From Adiantum capillus-veneris (Eukaryota; Streptophyta; Polypodiopsida; Polypodiales; Pteridaceae), in NCBI GenBank assembly GCA_014529385.2, contig CM043958.1, positions 155,130,293 to 155,194,292 on the forward strand: a stretch of DNA of 64,000 bases, in the 5' to 3' direction. The position numbers and the translations under genes are program-made. The notes under the pieces are model-generated. The model was not told the DNA's origin and did no database searches. It was given only the letters and a program-made list of their open reading frames with translations. This document shows, piece by piece, positions 55,862-64,000 of the stretch. Each line of letters begins with the position of its first letter. The first letter of the stretch is position 1.

Positions 55862-56049
55862 AAAAACAACAATTTTGTGTGGGCTTAACTGAAGAAATGG
55901 CGGAGTGTCTCAACTCCCAAAGGCCACGCACCATATCTGCAGTTATACACCATACAAAAACAACAATTTTGTGTGGTCTTAACTGAAGAAATGGCGGAGT
56001 GTCTCAACTCCCAAAGGCCACGCACCATATCTGCGGTTATACACCATAC
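55862..56049 (+). repeat. 94-bp tandem duplication in gag
   Basis: Two units starting AAAAACAACAATTTTGTGTGG, nearly identical. 94 is not a multiple of three, so it shifts the frame. Confidence 0.92.
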
Positions 56050-56344
56050 TATGGTGGCTTCTTGGATCAATTTCCAAATAGGGGCTAAGAGAAATTCTAA
56101 GCCCACGAAAAACAAGGGTTCCAATGAGCCTAAGGGGAAGGACAATGTCCAAAAATCTCCTAAGGGCAATTCCAATAACAGCAAAGCTAAAGAGAAGGGA
56201 GTTTACAAATGCAAAAATAAACTCTCTCCTTAAAAGCTTGAGCATTATCGCAAGGATAACTGTTGTTTCAAGTGCGGCAAGCAAGGACATGCGTACCGCG
56301 CTTGTCCCCAAAAGAACAACCGCCATGAGCCTCCTAGAGCTACC

Positions 56345-56985
56345 TTGGTCGAAATCCAAGAAGAGGAAGCTCACCACAAAGGATCTTCTCTATGCCATGC
56401 TTGGGGAAAGGTAAGAGAACATGATGCTTTTATTCTCTTTGACCGTGGTTCTACTCACAATTTCATATCCACAAAGTTGGCCACCAAGCTAGGCATCCAA
56501 GCCTATGAGATGGGAGATGTCGTACCCGTAGATGGTTCTTTCAAGGGGCAAGAAGCTTCAGCACTCCCTTAATTGGGAAATTGAGGCTCCATGGCTAAAG
56601 CTATGTGGACAAAGAGGACTTCTTTATCTCTCCTCTCAAACACGAGGATGTAATCCTAGGGGCACCATGGTTTGATTGTATGGCTGCCAATGTTAAATTC
56701 CTTGAAAGGAAAATCTGCTTTAAGTACAAGGAAAAAGATATGTACATAGATGCTAAGGAAATGGGTAACACCATACCCATTATACATACGCAAGCTTTCA
56801 ATAGGTCAATAAAGAACTCTATTTTTGTATACATGATTTTTGTTAAAGATTCTCAAAATGAACCTAATGCTTTAGCAAAAGAAAATATAAACAACCACAA
56901 GGAAATAGAGTTATCCAATTCTCTCAAGGGGTTTCAAGATGTCTTTATTGACGACGTGAACTACCTCCTAAATGAGGCAATGTGA
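56345..56985 (+). pseudogene. Gypsy 4 aspartic protease and RT leader
   Basis: HDAFILFDRGSTHNFISTKLATKLG shows the retropepsin site as D-R-G-S. After a frame change, FISPLKHEDVILGAPWFDCMAANVKFLERKICF carries the ILG-x-x-W block. The last part (to 56985) leads into RT. Order and length match gypsy 2, whose equivalent reads D-P-K-S. A stop after EASALP splits the domain. Confidence 0.8.
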
Positions 56986-57688
56986 TGACCATGCAATTGA
57001 GCTACTTCCAGGGAGTTCACCATCTAATAAACCTACTTATAGAGTTTCTCAAGCTCAACAAGAGGAGATTATGCGGCAAGTGCATGAGTTAGTTGAGAAG
57101 GGCATGGTTAGCCCTACCTCGTCTCCATTCTGCTCACCTGTGTTATTAGTGCAAAAGAAAGATGGCACATATCGTATGTGTGTCAACTATAGAGCACTAA
57201 ATAGGATCACTATCAAAAATAGGTTTCTCGTTCCACGGGTAGAAGACCTATTTGATAAGCTACAAGGATCGGCCTACTTCAGTAGGATTGACCTAAAAAG
57301 TGGCTACCATCAAATAAGGATAGTTGATCACGACATTGTAAAGACTGCATTTCGCACTACGTTTGGTCTTTACGAATACATTGTCATGCCTTTTGGCTTG
57401 ACCAATGCACCGGCCACATTCAACCGCTTGATGGAGAAGCTATTCAGGCCTCACCAAACCTTTACTGGAGTGTTCTTTGATGATATCATCATCTACTCTA
57501 ATTCATTAGACAAACACAAGCAACACCTCCAGGTAATATTTCAAGTCTTAAGAGAGAATAAACTTTATGTTAATCAAAAGAAAAGTGAGTTTTTCTTACA
57601 AGAGATTCGGTATTTAGGTCACATTATCTCTCAAGATGGCATCCAAATGGATCCATCAAAGTTAAGAGGTAATAAAAGGATGGCGTAA
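56972..57688 (+). CDS. Gypsy 4 reverse transcriptase (open segment)
   Basis: An uninterrupted 238-codon frame with all RT blocks: [99 protein letters not shown], the catalytic FFDD in GVFFDDIIIYSN, and IRYLGHIISQDGIQMDPSKL. It is the best-preserved RT in the window and the reference for reading gypsy 2. It is one domain of a broken polyprotein, not a free-standing gene. The frame change after DPSKL leads into RNase H. Confidence 0.88.
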   Translation: MRQCDDHAIELLPGSSPSNKPTYRVSQAQQEEIMRQVHELVEKGMVSPTSSPFCSPVLLVQKKDGTYRMCVNYRALNRITIKNRFLVPRVEDLFDKLQGSAYFSRIDLKSGYHQIRIVDHDIVKTAFRTTFGLYEYIVMPFGLTNAPATFNRLMEKLFRPHQTFTGVFFDDIIIYSNSLDKHKQHLQVIFQVLRENKLYVNQKKSEFFLQEIRYLGHIISQDGIQMDPSKLRGNKRMA

Positions 57689-57689
57689 A

Positions 57690-58270
57690 CCCAGGAATCT
57701 TCATGAACTAAGAAGTTGTATAGGTATGTGTGCATACTATAGACGCTTCATAGAAAAGTTCTCACAAATTGCGGGACCATTACATGACCTAACAAAGAAA
57801 AACGTTAGGTATACATGGTCTGCCAAGGAGAACAATTCTTTCAAAAATCTTAAAGAAAATCTTATCTCTCAGCCTGTGCTTACATTGCCGGATTTCTCAA
57901 AGCCATTTGAGATCCAATGTGACGCTTGTGGTGATTGCCTTGGAGCTGTTTTACTCCAAGAAGGGCACGCCATAGCCTATGAAAGGCAAAGGCTCGACCC
58001 TGTTGAGCAAGCTCTAGGCATATATGAAAAGGAACTCCTCGCAGTTCTACATGCCTTAGACTCATGGAAGCAATATCTATTGGGGACTCCTTTCATTCTG
58101 CGACGGACGGATCACCAAAGTCTTAAGTACTTCATGACACAGACCAAAGCTCTCTGACAAACAAATGAGGTGAGAAAATTTCCTTTTGTAATTTCATTTT
58201 CATATTGCTCACATTGTTGGGACAAGCATAATCAAGTAGCCGATGCACTCTCAAGATGTCCGAGAATGAA
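57690..58270 (+). pseudogene. Gypsy 4 RNase H and linker
   Basis: CAYYRRFIEKFSQIAGPLHDLTKK (connection), FEIQCDACGDCLGAVLLQEGHAIAYE (first Asp in CDACGD), YEKELLAVLHALDSWKQYLLG (Glu), and RRTDHQSLKYFMTQ, where the D-H-Q-S-L block carries a further catalytic Asp. A stop after TQTKAL is followed in another frame by the DKHNQVADALSRCPRMN tail. One frame change only; largely intact. Confidence 0.83.
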
Positions 58271-59520
58271 TGTGGTTTCCATAGCAACTCATAATGATCT
58301 ATCTTCTATGATAGATGAGTATGGTATTGATCCCGATTTTAGAAATGTGATTTCAGCCCTTGCACTAGGGAAGAAAGAGGAGCTATTTACTTTACAAGAT
58401 GGTTATCTTCTCTATGGAAATAGACTATGCGTTACTAACTCACTACGTGAGAAAGTAATGTATAAATCTTATGCTCCTCCTTATGCGGGGCATAGAGGGA
58501 TTCAATCTACCCTAAAAGGGATTGAAACATATTTCTATTGGCCTACCATAAAAGCAAACATACAAGAGTATGTTTCTAAATGTGTGGTATGTCAAAAGAC
58601 GAAGTTTGATAGAGGGAAGCAACCTGGGTTGCTTCAACCTTTGCCAATCCCTAATTCACCATGGGAGAGCATATCCATGGATTTTATCTTTGGATAGCCT
58701 AAGTCTATCCATGGGAATACGGGAATATGGACGATAGTAGATAGGTTTAGTAAACAAGCTCAGTTTATACCTGTCAAAAAGACTATCAAAGCCCATCAAA
58801 TGGCAACCCTCTTCATTTCACAAATCTTCAAGTACCATGGCTTGCCAATGTCCATAGTGTCGGATAGAGATCCTAGAATGACCACTAATTTCTGGAAGGG
58901 TCTCTTTGAGAATTTAGAAACAAGACTAATTTTAGGGACAAGACTAGATTTCTCTTCAGCCTATCACCCACAAACAGATGCCAAAGTGAAATAGCTAACC
59001 TAACAATTCTTAATCTACTCAAAACCTATGTAACGAAAGTAGGTCAAAGGTCCCAATGGGAGAAGTACTTACCCTTAGTGGAGTATGATTACAATAACAT
59101 TGTACATACTTCCACAGGAAAACCTTTCAAGGTAATTGAGGGAAGATCAAAAAGTCCCCTGCTACGTAAGGTACACGGGAAGATCTTCGTTTAGATGGGT
59201 ATAGCCGAGACCTACAAGAATCTTTCCAAAAGATTAAGGATGCTATCTCTATCTCATAGCAAAGACAAAAAGGCTGCTGCTGATAAGCACAGAAGAGCCC
59301 AAGCCTTTAAATAAAATAATTGGGTCTTACTTAAATTTCCCAAGGCTCGATTAAGGCACACAACGGGCAAGAATCCTACGGGACATCAAAAGTACTATGC
59401 TAAGTTAACAAAAAGGTACTATGGTCTCTTCCAGATTCTTAGACCAATCAATGAGATGGCCTACCAACTCAAGCTGCACAGCCATTGGCTCATACACAAT
59501 GCTTTCCATGTGAGCCTACT
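58271..59520 (+). pseudogene. Gypsy 4 integrase
   Basis: Zinc-binding region PPYAGHRGIQSTLKG and CVVCQKTK; core Asp in ESISMDFIFG (followed by TAG); IVDRFSKQAQFIPVKKTIKAHQ; second Asp in IVSDRDPRMTTNFW; then SSAYHPQTD. The catalytic Glu position (normally D-G-Q-T-E) reads D-A-K-V-K and is followed by TAG. An 18-bp local duplication near 58912-58950 adds residues before LDFSSAYHP. The GPY/F region (59390-59540) is degenerate but shows HSHWLIHNAFHVSLLKPY-type sequence, which is the place where the copia element inserted in gypsy 2. Confidence 0.82.
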
Positions 59521-59558
59521 AAAGCCTTACAAATGAGAGCCGCCTCAAGAACCAACTA

Positions 59559-59774
59559 TTGAAGACCCACCATAAATCGAGGACCAAGAAGAGGTGTTGG
59601 AGCCCGAGTTCATTCTCCGACATGAAGACAAGGTTTTTAAGAGGCGGTAAGACTATTCCACAATATCTTATTAAGTTTAAGAATTATCCTTTTGAAGATG
59701 CTAGATGGATGCAAGGCATACAATTAAAGGATAACCTAAACCTTGTCGATGCTTACAATGCTTCCCTAGAGTAA
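59559..59774 (+). pseudogene. Gypsy 4 chromodomain
   Basis: GGKTIPQYLIKFKNYPFEDARWM and LVDAYN match the second half of a chromodomain (Y-L-I-K-[FW]-K-x-[YH]-P-x-x-D-[AS]-x-W). The first strand is in another frame upstream (EFILRHED). It would direct integration to heterochromatin. Confidence 0.72.
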
Positions 59775-60090
59775 GCAAATGTACAAATGTTTAAAATGAA
59801 CAAAGATGTTGTCATATAAGACTCTCTTTTTCTTTATTGTGTGCAAATGTGAAGTAGTATGCATGCTTCGAATCAAGTTTGCGGAGACGACGTCTTCCAA
59901 ACACCAAGTAGAGTTTGTCACTCTACTATGGAAGATTGATAGGACTAATGTGCAGACATGCTTGCGGAAACTTAGGCTCTCAAGCTCCAAATGGATTAGT
60001 CATCCATTCTAGAATGATGTCATAGGGTAAGATAGGGATCCTCTACCCGCTAGAAAAAGAACTAATGGATAGGCTTTATCTTCTCTACCC
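59775..60090 (+). other. Gypsy 4 3' untranslated region
   Basis: No ORF of note between the chromodomain and the PPT hairpin; partly similar to 11917-12200 of gypsy 2. Confidence 0.6.
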
Positions 60091-60128
60091 CATAGTCGAG
60101 GACGACTATGATTTCAAGAGAGAGGTAA
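60091..60128 (+). other. Gypsy 4 stem-loop plus polypurine tract
   Basis: CATAGTCG-AGGA-CGACTATG (60091-60110), then TTCAAGAGAGAGGTAA abutting TGTCATAATA. Identical to gypsy 2 (11897-11916, reversed). Confidence 0.85.
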
Positions 60129-61733
60129 TGTCATAATACGTAATACCTAATTCTCCTAAATGATTTTCTCAAGTTAAACTAATCATTTAATATGGGGAAG
60201 TGCCAGGGGAGAAAAAGCTAGAATATTGGTTAAGCTAGGAGACCGGCCACATTAGGGATCCACAAGAGAGAAAATAGGGATCCAAAGGGGGGGCCATCTA
60301 CAAAAGAGCCATGTGCAACAATGGGCTTTAAAGACCCTAAGGTTCAGCACATTAAGACTTCCAAAATGCTAAGGTTCCAAAATTCAAAGGTTGTATCCAA
60401 TGGTCAAAGCTTAGATAGATTGGATGCTTTGTGTCTGTACAAAAAGTCTTCAAAGGTTCCTATATAGGAGGGGGTGAGCCTTGGAAGTAGGGGATGAGAG
60501 AGAAACACACACACACTCACAAGATTCCTTTACACAAAAGGAATGAGGGACACATGTCAGCTCCCTAGCCCAGATGCCCACAAGGTGCACTCAAATCCTA
60601 TTGGATGGCCATGGAGGTGGACCAATGAGAAGGCTAGAGTAAATCTAGTTTAATTCATTTAAAAACACTTAATAAAAGAACCAATACGAATTAATCTCTC
60701 TAGAAGACTATTGGACAATCTCCCAGACAGTCTCCCAAGGGGTCCAATGAGCATTCAATAGTCCAATGGCCTGCCTGATTCCTATTGGGCAGGAGACAAA
60801 GGGTCCAATGAGAGTTTAGTTGCATTAATTAATCACCTAAAGATCTCACAAAAGGGGAAAGGGGGACACATGTCAGAAGGCTATCACTTATGCTGCTTAA
60901 ATTTCATTGGCCAAGCCCAAGTAGCTGGGAGAGGTCCAGTGGGGTGTTAGCATGAGTAAAATGCAAGAGGGGTCAACCAAGAGAGAGAGGGGGGGCTGAA
61001 TTTGTCAAGTCATTATCACACTCACACGATCTCATGTGTGGAGCAAGAAGACCCTCTCTCTCCTTCTCAAGCTTTAATGGAAAGCTTATCACCTACTCCA
61101 AGCTTGTGAGAAGGGAGGCCTACACCAACAACTCTTGGCTTTGTGATGCGAATCCAACCAAGAGCCAAGCTTCAATGCATGCTCATCTCCTATACCATGC
61201 TAATTACTAAGCTATTCTATGCTAATACGAGTGATTATGTGAGGATATGTAAATCATTCTCGTAAGAAGACGACTACTTCTTCCTCTCAATTTGCTCTCT
61301 TACCCCGCTAGCTCTCACCATCTTCAAAGGTGTGTGAGGTCTTGGATCTGAGACTGTGAGGGAATTGATGTTGTGTTTTATAAGTGTTTGCTTAGTTCTT
61401 TAGGCTTCCATCTTCATTGCACAAGCTAGTTATTGAAGTGACACAAAGAATTGTATTGTAAAATGTCTCTCTCGATGGGGGAAACCTACAATACAAAGTC
61501 TTTTGGAGGGGGGACCAGCTCCATGTAAATCCGGTCCTCAACTGTTGTCAATAGCTTAATTTCTCTCTCTTTTGAAGTATTGTTCATGCTATCTAACTAG
61601 ATGTTATTCTTTTTGTTTCTCTCTCCACACAAGCACTCTTGTTATGCTCATTAAGAATCTATTCTAATGAAATGCTCACTATGTTCATGCTATTTTCCGC
61701 TACACACAAGTAACTAGGCCATTAAATGTTACA
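60129..61733 (+). repeat. Gypsy 4 3' LTR
   Basis: 1,605 bp, TGTCATAATA to AATGTTACA, colinear with the 5' LTR apart from small indels and microsatellite length. Confidence 0.93.
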
Positions 61734-61738
61734 TAGAG
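61734..61738. other. Target-site duplication of gypsy 4, right copy (TAGAG)
   Basis: Matches 52832-52836. Confidence 0.92.
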
Positions 61739-63010
61739 TGACTATTCGAAAGGTTGTTACTTGTTCTACAGAGGAGGTACAACGTAGTAGGATTGCTCCT
61801 ATTGCAGACACAGTTATTAAGCCAATACAGATGATAGCGTGACACATTCTACAATAATTGATGATTCATGTGCACCTATCATAGCAGTAGATGTCCACCA
61901 GAGTCTACAAATGCGGATATTGCTGATGCACATGACCATGAGAGTGTTGACCTTATGATTGAGCCATTAGAGACTGAGATATCTTTTGATATGATAGAGA
62001 CAAATGTTACCATTGAGACACATGCTCATGGGCATCCACGACCAGATTTAGCAATGATTGAGCATGTAGATTACCCATGCGAGATAGCGACATATGAGGT
62101 GATTATAGACCATGATTGTCACCCCCTCTGGAATAGAGGTCCCACCTGAGGATTTAGAGACTATTTTTTCTAGAGTGACTTCTACCACAACGCTTGCGAC
62201 ACCGCAAGATTAGTTAGCCTTAAAAGGATACCTACAAGAGTAGCCCTACCTACAAGCGAACTAGGACATATCAGGCCCACAGCTCATCACAGGGGGCTTT
62301 GTGTAGGGCCATTGGACATGTTTACATGTCTCGCATGAGGACACAGACTAAACCATTGGCTAGTGATGATATACTAGTTTGGATTGAGAGCCACAGTACA
62401 CATGATGGTTTATCCCAGGGTTGGCTCACATCTAGACAATCACTAGACGCATGGATTCTATAGAGGACATAGAAATATTTGGGTTCTTAGACCATAGACC
62501 CTAGCACATCCTCATACATCTCCTACAGTTTCTTTGACCACACCCATGTAACAGAGATATAAACCAGATTCACAACTAGAGAGGCCTACTCGATGATGAG
62601 TGCCGACTCGAGTTGACATTCACGACCACGTGTTCATTGAGATATTGCAAATATTTAGTATTTGGCTAGCAAAGAGCCGACCACCTATCACATCACAAGA
62701 GGTCGATTCACCTGTGGTGTTGACACAAGCCATAGCTCACTCAAGATTTCTAGCGATCATGCTATTGAGAGTTACACAAAAGTCAACTTTTGAGAGATAC
62801 TGATTCACAGAGTTCATTGACCACACATTCACAAGCTGATGTCAACCCCAAACCCATTAGTTGTGCTACAAAATCTACCATCGATATGAAGCTAGGTGCT
62901 AGCCAGCCAATGACCATTAGACAAGTAGCTAGGACATTGCAAGTTTTATTGTTTGGAGAGAGTTCTCTTATGCCTCCTAGTTGCACTAGACCCTTGACTT
63001 GTGCAGATTG
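61739..63010 (+). pseudogene. Unidentified old reading frame, 3' side of gypsy 4 insertion
   Basis: Open pieces at 61739-61841, 61868-62149 and 62600-63011 in varying frames. The first part is acidic and His-rich (DIADAHDHESVDLMIEPLE, ETHAHGHPRPD). The last has ISCATKSTIDMKLGASQP. No domain was recognised. It joins in frame to the piece at 52581-52836 once gypsy 4 is removed, so both belong to one older unit. Could be a degenerate retroelement ORF or a dead host gene. Confidence 0.4.
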
Positions 63011-63809
63011 ACTATGGTGCACTAGACATGCGTGTATACTAGAACCACTTTTTTTCCTTCGGGTGCTTTCCCCTCTAGACATCTAGGTTTGAAACCGTAG
63101 TATAGGATTTTTTTTAAATTTGTATTTAGGTAATAAAACCTTCATTTCTATGTTGACATACCTTTCTAGGTGGTGGTGTTTTGTTTATGATTTTACAACT
63201 TCATAGATCTATTTTAGCTTTCAAGAAGTATAGATATATTGAGCTTCAGCATTGCATATTTATTTCCATAGCTATCGAGGAGACACATCAGATACCTCCA
63301 GGTGTGATACTTTCTATGCTTCATGTTTGAGGACATTTATATTTGCTGATTGTGATTCTCCATGGTTTGATTGAGTGCATTTAGTTATGTATTGTTATAT
63401 ACCACTATAGATGTATAAACTTGTCTTTGTTTTGGTTAATTGACCTAGAGTTTAGTCTTATGATCCTTGAGGTTAGAAGGCCGTGAGTTTAGGTTAATTT
63501 ACTAGTTGGTAAAATTATTTGAATATTTGAGACCTTAGGAGTGTTTTGGGAATTCAAAGGCTTGCTCGCTCAAACAACAAAGAATATTAGTGAGAATACA
63601 AAGGAAATGAAAGCAAAAACAAAAGTGGCACGTGTGAAATGTTAAACTGGAAGAGAAATACTGGCTTAGATTTGGTACTTCACTCACGTTTATTGCCTAT
63701 GATACTAGAGCCCTAGAGGTTTCTAATGTGGGTGCTTCTCTTTGAGAAGCAAAAAGCCGGGGCATGCGAAATAAGCACACATGTCAAATGTTTTTGAATC
63801 AAAGTGGGT

Positions 63810-63864
<55 letters not shown>

Positions 63865-64000
63865 GCAAAATGAAATGAAAAAGAATTTCATAGAGCTACA
63901 AGTGAAAAGTATAAGTTCTTGTTTGGAGTTGTGAGTGTTAATTATTATAATCAAAGCTGAAAGACACAATTAGAGAATTTTGCATGTAGATAAAGTATTG
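63011..64000. other. Non-coding, nothing identified except (GA)n
   Basis: AT-rich sequence. No ORF or element boundary was seen. Confidence 0.5.
63811..63860. repeat. (GA)25 microsatellite
   Basis: About 50 bp of pure GA/AG. Confidence 0.95.

Larger units (their letters stand above)
54711..56340 (+). pseudogene. Gypsy 4 gag with duplicated RS-like repeat and zinc knuckle
   Basis: ATG at 54711 (MADNSKESEINVDSFDF, then DAPMLVNYLVSRLQQAM). A stop follows near 54869 and the frame changes several times. A strongly basic Ser/Arg region (RRRAKRSPSPPKRRRPSH) includes a 32-residue unit, KKKARKRSPSSP..., present twice in tandem (55213-55308, 55309-55404). Capsid-like blocks follow (LTYDGTFGATDKVLAFIHQ). 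A 94-bp tandem duplication (55862-55955, 55956-56049) shifts the frame. The intact knuckle CCFKCGKQGHAYRACP lies at about 56264-56312. In intact elements Gag packages the RNA. Confidence 0.82.
52837..61733 (+). mobile_element. Gypsy 4: complete-length chromovirus, same family as gypsy 2
   Basis: LTRs (52837-54389, 60129-61733), PBS, gag, protease, RT, RNase H, integrase, chromodomain and PPT are all present in standard order on the plus strand, 8.9 kb in total, with TSD TAGAG. Most ORFs are broken, but RT is open. The RNase H and integrase are better preserved than in gypsy 2. Confidence 0.93.

Overview
This 64 kb window looks like intergenic heterochromatin of a large-genome land plant. Almost everything recognisable is a transposable element. 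The evidence is chromodomain-bearing Ty3/gypsy elements, Tnt1-like Ty1/copia elements, primer-binding sites complementary to plant initiator-Met tRNA (TGGTATCAGAGC), an En/Spm (CACTA) DNA transposon with spliced GT-AG introns, and many long (GT)n, (GA)n and (CT)n tracts. I cannot name the species; a fern or other non-flowering lineage is possible but unproven. Only one candidate host-gene exon was seen (29755-29934, minus).

Layout. 1-1479: right half of a CACTA element with a TNPA-like gene, a dense subterminal repeat array and the CACTA terminus. 1480-5700: element A, a retroelement 3' half whose coding region was interrupted by the CACTA element. It has a large coiled-coil ORF, a polypurine tract (PPT) and the start of a 3' LTR. 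5717-9200: gypsy B, a chromovirus remnant that has lost its integrase. 9505-27420: a three-deep nest. Gypsy 1 (plus) is split by gypsy 2 (minus, 10222-24417, TSD TAGAG), which is itself split by a copia element (minus, 12503-18043, TSD CATTG). 27421-28498: LINE fragment (minus). 28521-33424: mostly non-coding, with a minisatellite, a possible promoter plus first exon, and an LTR with a PBS. 33425-36275: decayed copia (minus). 36780-45036: the most unusual block, on the minus strand. It holds an ORF joining an integrase C-terminus to a retropepsin (D), a PPT-like tract, a spacer with four near-identical palindromes, a 1,127-codon coiled-coil ORF (C, homologous to A) and a PPT plus LTR. 45202-52442: non-coding LTR remnants and a copia gag. 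52837-61733: gypsy 4 (plus), a complete but decayed sibling of gypsy 2 with both LTRs and TSD TAGAG, inserted in an older unidentified reading frame that resumes at 61739. 61739-64000: that old frame, then (GA)n.

The point most worth following is the A/C/D block. Two divergent copies of a long coiled-coil ORF both sit directly in front of a PPT and LTR, the accessory or env-like position. One lies downstream of an ORF with integrase-then-protease order, the reverse of ordinary Ty3/gypsy pol. A small stem-loop with an AGGA or GGGA loop precedes the PPT in several otherwise different elements here. All element genes carry stops or frameshifts, except the D ORF and a few short pol segments.
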